A stretch of 64,000 nucleotides of DNA from Sternotherus odoratus (taxonomy: Eukaryota > Chordata > Testudines > Kinosternidae). Made by a program: the position numbers and the translations under genes. The stretch covers positions 287,873,041-287,937,040 of the forward strand of contig JAVMKO010000001.1 of NCBI GenBank assembly GCA_032164245.1. Direction: 5' to 3'. Positions 46,490 to 57,551 of the stretch are shown one piece after another. The notes under the pieces are model-generated. The model had not been told where the DNA came from and did no database searches. It saw only the letters and a program-made list of their open reading frames with translations. The first letter of the stretch is position 1. The number at the start of each line of letters is the position of its first letter.

Positions 46490-46575
46490 GCTCAGTATTG
46501 CTAAGTGCTTTGAGATCTACAGATGAAAACTGCTATATAAGAGTTAGTTATTATTAGTATTAGTATTTTTTTTAT
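46490..46575 (+). repeat. CORE-SINE 3' end
   Basis: Shows gctaagtgctttgagatctac, gatgaaaactgctatataag and an agttattattagtatta end. Confidence 0.72.
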
Positions 46576-48084
46576 TGCCAGCACTCCTGGGATTACTTCT
46601 TCAGCTCAAAGGTAAGTGGTTGTTATAAAGTTAGCTAATTTACTTGAAGATATGAGTCTGTATTCTCCTGCAAGATATGAAGTGTGTAATAATGATTTGA
46701 CAAAGTAGTTAGTTGTTAATAAATGGTATTTATTTAATTTATAATCAACTGCTTAATTGTAGCCAGTCCTACCTGGCATATGCAGTGAAACTGACATCCC
46801 TTGCTGGTCCACGTGGCAGTTGTCCCTTTGATGAACAAATTCTCCAGCAGATTTTCATGACGTGATGCTGAAAACACCTCAGCCCTGTCTACTCCATCAC
46901 GTACACTGCTATTTTTATTGTAGGTGCAGCCCAGGGTTACACAGAGATACAGGGTGTGTAATAGACAAGAGAAGCTTTCATTTTCTTGTAAGTATCAATA
47001 CCTCGGTAGTGTAGCAGTACTATATTATGTAGTTAGCTGGGTGACTTGAATTTGGAATAGTTTCATGACTGGGAACAGATTGTGTCATATAGGTAGCATA
47101 TTTAATCTGGGAGGCTGGAGAAAGATTGACTGCACAGGGCACTGGGTTAGAGAAAAGCCTCTTCTTGTTCTTCTGACAAGAGATAAGGAGCAAATGTACA
47201 GTCGTGTGTCAAGTTCTGCTCTCTTTTTCATTGGCAGTTGAGTTACTGCAGATTTGCCCCTGTTTTAAAGAGAGCAGAATTTGGCCCATAATAATGAATG
47301 TGGGACATAGTGAATCTTTATAGTCCCTTTCTCCGGAAAACCTGAACTAACTTCAAAGAGCGTATTTTAATTAACTGTTGTACTTGTTGCCGGAGGAGGA
47401 TGTAACATGAAAAGGGGATTAAACACCCTGCTGTGTTCTTGCCAAAACTTAAGGCACAAGCATACTGCAGATTGGATAATGTCGGCATCAACATTTATAA
47501 ATGTAAAACTTCATTGTCTCCACTCGCTCCTTGGAATGCACCTCCAAATTAGAAGCCTCTCTGTTCTAGCGCCTTTGCTGTGCCTGGACTCTCCAGTCAC
47601 TAGTAAGTTCGTGTCATTATGGTCATACATCCTCATAGCTGTCAGGAATATTTGTTTCCTCCTGGTGGTGTGGCACAGGTGACATGAAGCTGGCCAGTTC
47701 CAGATCCATGATGAAGATGCTTCACAAAAGTAAGAGCATGACCAAGGAATATTTGAAGGTGTGGGGAAGCTAGGTAATGGGCCGGATTCTCCACTGCCTT
47801 GCACCTTGCATGGAGAAAGTGTGTCTGATACTCGGCAAGAGTTTCTCTCCGGAGATCACTCTGTTCCTGGCCAGATCTTTAGATAGATTAGAGTTCCCTA
47901 AACCTGGAGGCCATTAGGGCAGTTGGGGATTAGCAGTGTTTAGGGTCCTGTGGCCATGCTGCCTATGTCAGCAGCGGGATGTTGGTGGGGTTATAGCCTA
48001 CAAGGCAGTTCTATACCCCCTGAGATTTTCCCCTAAACAGGGTGATCCTCGAAGGACCGGGTGGGGAAGGGGTCAAAACTAAAA
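46576..48084. other. unique non-coding DNA
   Basis: Only the 47778-47812 palindromic-repeat scrap is recognised. No gene. Confidence 0.45.
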
Positions 48085-48213
48085 GCCAAGGGCTTCAGCA
48101 CCAGCCAGGGGGCCTGTAATCCCTCGGGTTTTGTCTTGCCCCCCCGATCCCCAGGAAGTCTAAGACAGCCTTGGTGACCCCACTTTGGGGTCCCAACCCA
48201 CAGTTTGAGAACC
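48085..48213. mobile_element. hAT MITE right end (TTTGAGAACCGCTG)
   Basis: The ccaagggcttcagcaccagcc segment leads to tttggggtcccaacccac and agtttgagaaccgctg, the right end of the CAGNGGTTCTCAAA family. The left end is absent, so the copy is truncated. Confidence 0.75.
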
Positions 48214-49164
48214 GCTGATGTAACAATAAAACTTCAAGAAGTGGTGATGCTCCCTGACCGTGGGCTGAATGGGTGAGCTCACTCAGCCCTCCCCTTGAAT
48301 AGAAGCACATCAAATAGTAACATCATCTCCCAGCCATGTGGTATTGGTTAATTATATTATTGTCACCGATAGTTGGGTCTAGTTACTCTGTCAGTATCTC
48401 ACTGAGATTAGATTCTCATGCAAATATACCTATATTTAAATTAGTCTAGCAGGAGGTTCCTATTCCATTCCCGCATCTCCTTTTTCAGCGTTCTCCATCT
48501 CAGTAGAACAGTTCTGTATGCCCAGAATACAATTATTGAGAGCACACCGACTAAGAAAAACTCCCTGTGATAGCATACATGGAAACGCTAATAATAATTA
48601 TATAATCTTAACTTTGCAATTAAAAAAAAAATCAATAGCGCAAATTTTGTTCAGTTATTTATCCATTTAAATCTAAAGTGATTCATCTGCAGCTGGTACC
48701 TCAGAGCACCTAACATCTCACGAGAAGCCCAGGTAGGGACCTATTCTCAAATAATCTGGACAAAGACCCTCCACCCACACCACCACTATAACTGATTGAA
48801 GCCCAGGTTTGTTTTATTCACACAGCATGGTGACATCCATAAAACCAGACTCTGTCATTAAACAGCCATTACATTACATTACCGTCCTATTCACTGAACT
48901 CCTCTGCTTATTTGAGTCCACTTAACTACGGGGGGAAAAGCTAAATCTTATGGCAAGAGGAGAGGGGAATTTTAGCAGTTGAGTCAATAAGCATGACAAG
49001 AAAATGTGTTTCCTGTCCCAAACAAGTAGGGAGAGTTTTTTGTTTTATTTTTAAATCTGTTCAAATGTAAGCTTTGGTTTTCTTTCATTAAACAAAGCAC
49101 AGGACTCTTCCCATACTGTACTGTGTTCTGACCGGAAGGTATAAATTATCCAGAAGTCCCTGTG
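48214..49164. other. unique non-coding DNA
   Basis: Nothing recognised. Confidence 0.45.
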
Positions 49165-49411
49165 AAATGGAAAGTTGATTATTCATCCAGATGAAATACG
49201 AGTGGCGATACCAATCAGAAAGGTCTTCAAGTCTCCAGCTTTACTTAGACTAGCTGTGGGACGGGGGGAAGTCACTGAATGTTTCTGTTCCTCAGTCCAT
49301 CATTGTTAAAACACTTGTGTTCTCCCACCCTTTGTCGGGTTTGTCTATTTAGATTGCCATTTCTTTGGGGCAGAGAATTTCTCTTGCTCTGTTTGAACAC
49401 TGCCTTGTGCT
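49165..49411 (+). repeat. amniote CORE-SINE, diverged
   Basis: Contains gtcactgaatgtttctgttcc, cacttgtgttctcccaccct, gtttgtctatttagattgcc and a ttggggcagagaatttctct tail, in the order seen at 18735-19005. Confidence 0.7.
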
Positions 49412-50690
49412 GTGGGGTCCCATAAGGATTGGTTTGGCCCTACATTATTTAACATCTTTACCAATGACCTGGAAGAAAACATAAAACTATCACTATAAAA
49501 GTTTGCGGAGGACACAAAAATTGGGGGAGTGGAAAATAATGATGAGGACGGGTCACTGATGCAGAGAAATCTAGATCACTTGGTAAACTGAGCACAAGCT
49601 AACAATAAACCTTTTAATGTGGTTAAATGTAAATGTCTGGAAGCAAAGACTGTGGGCCAGACTTACAAGATGAGGGACTCTATCCTGGGAAGCAGAGAGA
49701 CTGAAAAAGATTTGCGGGTTGTGCTGGATAATCAGCTGAACATGAGCTCCCAGTGTGATGCTGTGACTAATGAGCCAATGCAGTCCTGGGGTGCATAAAC
49801 AGTGGAATCTCGAGTAGGAGCAGAGAGGTTATTTTCCCTCTGTGTTTGGCGTGGGTGTGACCGCTGCTGGAATACAGTGTCCAGTTCTGGTGCCTCCCAT
49901 TCAAGAAGGATGTTCAGAGAGTTCAGCGAAGAGCTGCTAGAATGATAAAGGACTGAAAAATAGGCCTTATAATGATAGACTTAAGGAGCTCAGTCTATTT
50001 AACTTCACAAAGAGAAGACTAATGGGTTACTTAAATACGGTCTATAAGTATCTACACGAGGAACAAATATTTAGTAATGGCCTGTTTAATCTAGCAGGGA
50101 AAGATATAGCACGATCCAGTGGTTTGGCAAATAGACAAAAATACAAAGATAGACAAATACAAACTGGCAATAAGATCTACATTTTTAACAGTGAAAGTAC
50201 TTAACCATTGAACAGTTTACCAAAGGATTGTGGTGGAGTCTGTATCTCTGACAATTTTACAATAAATAAATGGGTATTTATCTAAAAAATCTGCTCTAGG
50301 TGTTATTTTGAGTACGTTCCCTGTGCGATACGGGAGGTCAGACTAGTTGATCACAATGTTCCTTTCTGACCTTAGGGCTTGTCTTCACTACCCGCTGGAT
50401 CAGCGGGTAGCGATCGATCTGTTCGTGATTGATTTCTCCTATCTGGTGAAGATGCGAGAAATCGATCGCCCACGGTGCCCCCATCGACTCTGGAACTCCA
50501 GCTTGCCGGGAGGCGCAAGCTGGAGTCGACGGGGGAGCGCGCCGCCGCCTGCCGCCGCCATGAGGACGGCAGGTAAGTCGGCTGGAGATATGCAAACTTC
50601 AGCTACTTGATTCACGTAGCTGAAGTTGCATATCTGCAGTCGATCCCTCCCGTAGTGAAGACCAGCCCTTAGAATCTATGAATGAGACTT
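49412..50690 (+). pseudogene. old CR1 LINE ORF2 3' part with nested MITE
   Basis: Starts tgtggggtcccataaggatt (the GVPQG motif B region of reverse transcriptase, already broken). It runs through tttaacatctttaccaatga, a degenerate FADD box (gtttgcggaggacacaaaa, second Asp lost to Glu-like gag), ctgctggaatacagtgtcc and agactaatgggttact. It ends with the ggtcagactagttgatcaca 3' UTR and a caatctatgaa-type tail. The end is interrupted by the MITE at 50375-50668. Many stops; much older than the 13.7-kb copy. Confidence 0.9.
50375..50668. mobile_element. Harbinger-type MITE nested in CR1, 294 bp
   Basis: Ends GGGCTTGTCTTCACTAC and, in reverse complement, GGGCTGGTCTTCACTAC, with TTA duplicated (50372-50374, 50669-50671). 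The CR1 sequence on either side (tgacc-TTA and TTA-gaatctatgaatga) joins into the normal CR1 end once the element and one TTA are removed, confirming both the boundary and the target. Same hairpin modules as 31627-31911 but in the opposite order. Confidence 0.95.
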
Positions 50691-50918
50691 TAACCTCGAG
50701 GAAGTTTCTAGAGGCCGCTGCCATGTTAAGAATCGGACGGCAGTCTTGTCAAGTGGTTAGCATGAACCTGGAGATTGAAAGATCTGGATTCAACTCTCAA
50801 CACATGGTGTTGTTTATAATTTTTGTTTACATTGCAGTGGTGTCCAGAGGGTCCGGTTGAGATCAGGCTACAAATGAACAAACATTGATCTCAGCCCTGA
50901 AGAACTCAAAGTCCAGAG

Positions 50919-51072
50919 TACAGAGTTTTAAAGGTATTTAGGTTCTAAACATGCTAGGCACTTAGCTTCCATTGATTTTCAATGGCAGTTAGACACCCAC
51001 ATTCTTTTCAAAATTCCACTAGGTGCCTGTCTGCATCTTTAGTCTCTTAAATACCTTTAAAAACTCTGGCCC
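50919..51072. repeat. small palindromic repeat (AGATTTTCAAAGG family)
   Basis: The left arm cagagttttaaaggtatttagg is mirrored by cttaaatacctttaaaaactctg at the right, with cttccattgattttcaatgg in the centre. Related decayed copies occur near 22540, 28015, 56470 and 58010. Confidence 0.7.
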
Positions 51073-51259
51073 TTAAAGTCCCAATCCTGTAACCTGCTCT
51101 GCTGGGTGAAATCTACACCCTTGCAGAACCCCACTGACCTCAGTGGAGCTATCTAAAGGCAGAGGGACTGTGCTCCTAAGGAGGTGTTTGCACAATATGG
51201 GCCTGACATAAGACAACAAAGTCCAGATCCAACAGTAGAAGAATTCACAATGACTTCAG

Positions 51260-51496
51260 GTTTCGGAGTGGGAGCTGTGTTAGTTGGCTATTGAGAATAA
51301 CCCACTTCCACGTTAATTGAAGTGGCTTGCTAGCACTTTCCACCCGCCCCCTCCCACACTTGGTAAGACAACACCCATCTTTTCATGTGCTGTGTGTTTA
51401 TACCTGCCTCTATATTTTCCATTCCATACATCTGATGAAATGGGTTTTAGCCCATGAAAGTTTATGCTCAAATAAATTTGTTAGTCTCTCAGGTGC
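51260..51496 (+). mobile_element. Penelope-like retroelement fragment with hammerhead core
   Basis: Flanked by the 14-bp duplication CACAATGACTTCAG (51246-51259 and 51497-51510). The first ~26 bases (gtttcggagtgggagctgtgttagtt) are an inverted piece of the element's 3' end; the rest is sense. The sense part includes the hammerhead-like core at 51432-51469 and ends ttagtctctcaggtgcca. A short inverted 5' end is common in Penelope-like insertions. No reverse transcriptase or GIY-YIG region is present. Confidence 0.75.
51432..51469 (+). ncRNA. hammerhead ribozyme motif (Penelope-type, small helix III)
   Basis: Conserved boxes are in order: CTGATGA (51432-51438), helix II ATGGG/CCCAT (51440-51444 with 51451-51455) closed by a 6-base loop, then GAA (51456-51458). 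Helix III is three pairs, A51459-T68, G60-C67 and T61-G66, around the tetraloop TTAT. C51469 is the expected cleavage base. One extra A lies between CTGATGA and helix II. Helix I is weak here, so self-cleavage of this copy is uncertain. Penelope-like elements are known to carry such ribozymes. Confidence 0.6.
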
Positions 51497-51510
51497 CACA
51501 ATGACTTCAG

Positions 51511-51964
51511 TGGATGCTGGATGAAATCCCAAGTGACTGTGACAAACAGTAAGAGAGATGTAGGAGTGAGGACAAAGAATAATAGTAATAAATTAATGCA
51601 GAGCATTTGCTAATAATACACACAGCTCTGTCACTGTCTCCAATTGACTTTGGGTTTAGCCAAACATCCTGAGTAGCTATACAAACTTGTATAGTCAGAC
51701 TACACTTGGTCTCCCATTTTGCACTATTTAACAAGCAAACATCCACTATTAATGAATGCAGAGTCCTTTAATTTAACTTGAGTTAGCTATCTATTGATAT
51801 TGGATCTCTATGCAGTCTTTAAAAAATAGGAAACATAGACAGACTTAACCAGATGTTGTTTATTAGGATGATTAAGTGGAAGTTTCACACACAAAATGTA
51901 CAGAGGATTGTTTGTCCTGAGCACAGAAGGTGGTGCCAAGAATACATCTGTATAACTGACTACT
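51511..51964. other. unique non-coding DNA
   Basis: Nothing recognised. Confidence 0.45.
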
Positions 51965-52050
51965 CTGTGGCCAAGGCAAGTTATTTACCTTCTCTATCTT
52001 CCCCAGTTTCCTCATCTGTAAAATTGTGATTACCCTTTAGTGCCAACTGC
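51965..52050 (+). repeat. CORE-SINE/MIR fragment
   Basis: Shows ctctgtggccaaggcaagtta and ccccagtttcctcatctgtaa in MIR order. Confidence 0.78.
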
Positions 52051-52316
52051 ATGCCTCGTGCTCTGCAGACATATGGGAGCTCATGGTCACAGCCCTCACA
52101 GGGAACCTTCCTCCCAAGGGTGTTATGAGTATTATTTAATCTGGGTTCTCCACTTTGAAGTTAAATGTGAAGTCTGGGCTATCAAGCCCTGATGCAGCGA
52201 GTCTTCTGCTCAGAGTTCCCATAGAAAAATTCCCAAAGAATCTAGGTCTCACTATTTATCCTTTCTCCAATGCTGCACCCCACCACTACCCCTTTGTCCA
52301 CATTTATCCACTAGAG

Positions 52317-52752
52317 CAGTGGTCCCCAACCTTTTTTACAACACGGACCGCTCACCGCGGACCGGTCAATGCTCGCGGCCCAATGCTACTGAAATCCGCA
52401 ACCCCTTCTAAATTTTTCACTCGCGGCGGAGGACCTTTGTAAGTCCGCCGAAAAGCCGCCGAATAAATCAGCTGAAATGTAGATGCGATCGGTATCACTT
52501 TTTCATGAGGAGCGGCAGACCCAGGTATGTACGCCGAAAAGCCGCCGAATAGAGCTCACGCGCCGATGCGGAAGTGCATTGACTGCCCCGCGGCGCTGCT
52601 GAAATCCGCCGATGCGGAAGTGCGCCGATGCGGAAGTGCGCTGAATGCCCCTGAGTGCCTCGGGGCACTACTGAAGAGAAGGCAGCCGCGGCCCGGTAAC
52701 AATTGAGCCACGGACCGGTACCGGTCCGCGGCCCGGGGGTTGGGGACCACTG
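52317..52752. mobile_element. hAT MITE (CAGTGGTCCCCAAC type), 436 bp
   Basis: Starts CAGTGGTCCCCAACCTTTTT and ends GGGTTGGGGACCACTG. The 8-bp duplication CACTAGAG is perfect (52309-52316 and 52753-52760). The body repeats a gccgatgcggaagtgcg unit three times and contains gtccgccgaaaagccgccga and a ccgcaaccccttctaaattt stretch typical of the other hAT terminus family. Non-coding. Confidence 0.95.
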
Positions 52753-52760
52753 CACTAGAG

Positions 52761-53821
52761 AAATATCTGGATAATAGTGACCTCAATGAGAGTTTTGCTG
52801 GGGAGAGAGCTCCCTGGATCAAGCCCCCAGTTACTCAGAACAATCCAGCCCATGCATTCCTCTCCTCAGACTCTGTGCCAGCCTGAGTGAGTTGCTACGT
52901 TTTGTTTTCACTGAGAGCTTTTTCACACTGATGTCTTGCCAGTGCTGGCAACATGTTAAGAGGCAGGAAAGAGCATGGCAGGGCTTAATTCCCCTGACTC
53001 CTGCAGAACTCAACATCTTCCTTGGCTTGTAAATCTGGACCTCAAAACCAATTGCTCATTTTTTGCTGTACCAAGGGTCCTGGGCTCCAAGCCAAGAAAC
53101 TTCTTGATTTGCAAAGGCACGCGTTTGAAAAGAGCGCTAGAGAGAGGGAGAGAGAGAAGACATCTGTTCTAGTGTGTAATGAAATCCTAATGCTGGGCAG
53201 ACATGTGGGAGATCAAGAGATGCTTTTAAAATATTAACAAAATTGCAAAACAATCCCCAGGGGAGCTTTGGGAATATTTGATTTGACAACACTGAGATTC
53301 CAATTTGTTCTTCCCCAAGAGCCAGGAGAGACGACATGCGAGTCAACTAATCCCTCGGAATGGCTTCTTTCTTAAATACTCCTTAGTTATTGCTCACATC
53401 ATTTAGTCTGATTTGGAGGGCTTCATGTATTAGCCTGAAATCAGAGATTAGAGCTGGAATAGAAATCTAGTTGTATTTTCCTCTGCCTGGTGCACAGTTA
53501 TCCCTGACCCGTGTGCCCTAAACTGTGGCTACTCTATGCATTGAAAAATCAGTTCCAGATAGTTGATTATTTTTACTCCTCTTAACAAAGTTTTTAACGC
53601 GGAGAGCCACACTGACCAGCCTTAAAAAGAAATGGCAACAGGGGAAAATCTATCCTTAGGAAATTCCTTGGGAATACCCCTCCTGCTGACCTACCATTGT
53701 AGTCACCCATGATCCACTGGGTGCAGCTCTCTTGAAGTGGGTGGAGTTACCATAGGTCTGAAATTGGCCTTGTATCAGGTTGAGATCACAGACTGCATGA
53801 TTAAAAATAAATCACCTCTTT
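52761..53821. other. unique non-coding DNA
   Basis: Nothing recognised. A short ga-rich run lies near 53143. Confidence 0.45.
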
Positions 53822-54656
53822 GGGGGCTAATTTAGCTACAACCAATCAGGAAAAAGACCTGGGAGTCATTGTGGATAGTTCTCTGAAGGCATCCACGCAG
53901 TGTGCAGCGGCAGTCAAAAAAGCAAACAGGATGTTAGGAATCATTAAAAAAGGGATAGAGAATAAGTCGGAGAATATCTTATTGCCCTTATACAAATCCA
54001 TGGTGCGCCCACATCTAGAATACTGCGTACAAATGTGGTCTCCTCATCTCAAAAAGGATATACTGGCACTAGAAAAGGTTCAGAGAAGGGCAACTAAAAT
54101 GATTAGGGGTTTGGAACGGGTCCCATATGAAGAGAGATTAAAGAGGCTGGGACTTTTTAGCTTGGAAAAGAGGAGACTAAGGGGGGATATGATAGAGGTA
54201 TATAAAATTATGAGTGGTGTGGAGGAAGTAAATCAGGAAAAGTTATTTACTTGTTCCCAAAATAGAAGAACTAGGGGCCACTCAATGAAATTGGCGTGCA
54301 GCAGGTTTAAAACAAATAAAAGGAAGTTCTTCTTCACACAGCGCACAGTCAACCTGTGGAACTCCTTACCTGAGGAGGCTGTGAAGGCTAGGACTATAAC
54401 AGGGTTTAAAAGAGAGCTGGATAAATTCATGGAGGCTAAGTCCATAAATGGCTATTAGCCGGGATGGGTAATGAATGGTGTCCCTAGCCTCTGTCTGTCA
54501 GAGGGGGGTGATGGATGGCAGGAGAGAGATCGCTCGATCATACCTGTTAGGTTCACTCACTCCGGGGCACCTGGCATTGGCCACTGTCGGTAGACAGGAT
54601 GCTGGGCTAGATGGACCTTTGGTCTGACCCAGTATGGCTGTTCTTATGTTCTTATG
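53822..54656 (+). mobile_element. CR1 LINE, 5'-truncated, young copy
   Basis: Collinear over 835 bp without gaps with 14517-15351; I count nine substitutions. Ends with the same ttcttatgttcttatg tail. No target duplication is apparent, as usual for CR1. Confidence 0.95.
53823..54458 (+). pseudogene. CR1 ORF2 C-terminal fragment, open
   Basis: An uninterrupted 212-residue frame encoding the thumb and C-terminal part of CR1 reverse transcriptase (QEKDLGVIVDSSLK, HLEYCVQMWSPHLKKD, the LRGDMIEVYKIM segment, ending SINGY). The catalytic palm and endonuclease are missing through 5' truncation, so it has no enzyme activity. Its openness reflects recent insertion and not selection. It differs from the 14.3-15.15 kb copy at one residue (Q for K). 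Confidence 0.93.
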
Positions 54657-55489
54657 AAGTGACAGGAGCAGCAGAAATCAACTGGTAAATGGCGATCCTT
54701 TCCCTTCTCAGGGAGGCCAGCTGCACACCTTTGTAACTCCTTGATTTCCATGGAGCTGCTCCTGAGTTATACCAGCGTGAGACCAGATTCCGGTCCAGTG
54801 GACTCCAGTTCTTTTTTTACCTAAAGTGTAACTTAAAATATAAAGCAAATCCACCTTGCTAAAAAGCTTAAATAGATTTCTTCACAAGCTGGCAAATTAT
54901 GAAGTCCCTTTCTTAATTCTTAACATAAATTTCACCTGGATTTACATAAAACCCTGGTGGAAAGTCCACCAGCAGGAAGAGGCAAATGGTAGAAAATATT
55001 CACAAGCCCCATTCCAGCATGAGGGTGCCAGCACAGGCCCAAAAAGCATGGGGGACACTGGTCAGGAAAGGGGTGCAGCTAGGACAATGCTAAATCAGCA
55101 TTTCTCCTTGGGAGCGCCTCTGGCTGGGCTACCAAGCCTCTTCTCTCCCCCAGCATGTCACTGTAGCCAGCAGCTGTGAAGGAAATGCCCATAAGAAGAG
55201 TCGTCAATCAGAGATTTCTGCTAAGTGGGAAACTACAGATTGTGATAGGAGGGGGGAAATTGCCACCACCACCATCAGGAAAAAGATGGTAAAGGGAAAT
55301 CTTATTCACATGTGTGTTACCTGCTACCCAGGCATTGTTTAGCATCTGTGCATCCACTTGGACTGAGGCCAGTGAATCAAACAAAATTCTCCTTGTAATT
55401 AGATGCTTAATGAAAAACGAATGGAGGTCTTGTGGCCCAGCTTTGGAGAGGATTGTTTCTCAAATGGTTGCCCAACCTGTACAGTACTC
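54657..55489. other. unique non-coding DNA
   Basis: Nothing recognised. Confidence 0.45.
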
Positions 55490-55812
55490 CGCCATCCACC
55501 CAACCCCCATGCATCCAGAAGCCCTGACACTCAGACCCTCCTACCGAGCCTCACCTCCCGTACTTGGAACCCCCTCCCCTCCAATGAGCCCCACTCTCCC
55601 TGCACCACCCTGACGAGCCACCCACACCACAGATCCCCACCCCGCTGAGCCCCACTCCCCCCAGCATCTGCACCCCCACTGAGTCCCCCACACCCAGACC
55701 CCAGCCTGCTGAGCCCCAAACCACCTTCACCTGATCTCCCCTGCAGAGTCCCATTACCGGGACCCCCATTACCGGGAGCCCCCGTGTATCCAGATCCCCC
55801 CCCCACCCGGAT
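55490..55812. repeat. C-rich degenerate minisatellite
   Basis: Irregular units built on gagccccactccccc and cacccagacccc, with an exact double cattaccgggaccccc/cattaccgggagccccc near 55751. Glycine-rich minus-strand frames (55531-55865) are compositional artefacts. It may be the body of an hAT element lacking its ends. Confidence 0.7.
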
Positions 55813-57072
55813 CCACCACTGAGCATTAAGATTGCCTCTGTGTGTACACACGCACACACACGCACTTCAAGAGACCCACAGAAAAGTTTACGTAGTCAGC
55901 ACCAGAGGGGTTGAAATAATTTAGTCCTTCTTGGGGATTCAGTAATTGACATTGCCCATGTGAACCTGGTGAGCTACAAAGCGGTTTGTTTATTTTCCTC
56001 ACCTTGAGCAGCCAGCATCGTTTAGGCGTTGGGTGAATTCGTTGCCTCTAGCCTGCTCGGCATAACTTCAGTGGTGGGGGTTGTCTTTGAAATTTTTATT
56101 ATTGCTGCTGTTTTGTTTTGCTAGGCGTTTGTTTACATTATTCTTCTCCATTCATTTCTCTCAGGGGAGCCACTTACTTGTCTGCACTAGCTTCCGTCAA
56201 CAGTAGTTGACGGGGAGTTATGGGTTAACTACTCTGTTTAGAGTAACTGGCAGGTGCTGGTGTCGCTCAAGTTAAATGAAAATATAAATATCTGTCTTCC
56301 TACTCAAGAAATCAGATCAAATTTGGGGGAACAGGCCTAAGAGTTTGGGGTCAATCTATTTATAAACCAGACAATGCAACACGCTATGAGTGCATTTAGT
56401 GACAGCTTGCTTGCGTGACTGCCCAGGACCTCAGCATGATAAAATGATGGAGCGGGATTTTCAGAAGTGAATTAGTGGTATTGAATACGCAACTTGTGAC
56501 AACTCAAAGGGGCCTAGTTTTCAGAAAATACTCTCTAAAAATCAGGCTTTTTTAAGGTGTTTCTGATTAAAGCCTCAAAAATCAAGGCACCCAAACCCTT
56601 GTCTTTATTTATTTTTATCCACTGTGTTGGATGCTGATCAATGGAATGGCATAGTTCATACCATATTGTTAACTCTGGATGTAAAGGAATTTGAGTTTTA
56701 AAACAATTTGTAGGAGCTTAATCTTATAGGACTTACTCCAGTGCCATACGTAAGGTCCAGGGAAAGACTTCCATGGATTTCAGTGGGTTTTGGATCTGGG
56801 CCATACTGCACATAAAGTATTTCAGGAGTAAATACGGTGTGTATTCCAAATGTAAATACAATGGGAACTCTCATTCCCTCTAACTGGGAGATTATACACC
56901 CAAATCCCCATCTCATTAGTGGACATATATAGAAGTTTATTTCGTAGAATATTTTATATAGGGACTATGGCCCCAAATTACTTGCTGACTAAATAAATAA
57001 AAAAGGAAGACAGTGGGCAGTATAGAAAAGTTTCATTTCTCTCACATAATGTACCAATAATTTCTAATGAAG
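55813..57072. other. unique non-coding DNA
   Basis: Has a cacacgcac run near 55846 and a decayed small palindromic repeat near 56460-56590. No gene. Confidence 0.45.
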
Positions 57073-57076
57073 TAAT

Positions 57077-57547
57077 TGTGACGGACCGCTTCCTCACCCC
57101 TCTCAGGAACAGGCAGGAAAACCCTTCTTTGCTTCAAACAGTGCTCTTTATTCACAGTGCAGGCCCCACCACCAATATATACAGCTTTGTACAGTTCTTC
57201 AATTTACAGCTCTACAGCTCCCAGCTCTACAGACTCTATATAGTCCAGCTTACAGTTTACAACTCTAAATAGTTCTTAACACACAGCTCTAAACAGCTCC
57301 AAACACACAGCTCTGAATAGCTCAAACCACACCACACTCTATACCATCCCCACCACACTGGGCTTGCTTCCTGGCAGGCCTTTTATCCCCCTGAGGAGGC
57401 TGCCAGGTGCCACTCAGTCAAGCCTGAGCCCTCTGCAGCCCAGGTGGCTAATTAGCCTTCTCTGCAAGGGGAGGTTTGTAGGCTTCTGCTCCCTCTTAAA
57501 GGGCCGGCAGGGCTGCCTCAGACACTCCTGGCCAGCACCCTGCCACA
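57077..57547 (-). mobile_element. probable solo LTR, reverse orientation
   Basis: Ends TGTGACGG and CTGCCACA, with TAAT on both sides (57073-57076, 57548-57551). Read on the minus strand it has a TATATAG box (reverse of about 57236-57242) and AATAAA (reverse of 57147-57152) about 90 bases downstream. Between them lie several 16-17 bp repeats of cagctctaaacagctcc type (57190-57330). Confidence 0.65.
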
Positions 57548-57551
57548 TAAT

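Noticed and set aside
55531..55865. Glycine-rich minus-strand proteins
   Set aside because: Translation of a C-rich minisatellite; two overlapping frames show the same bias.
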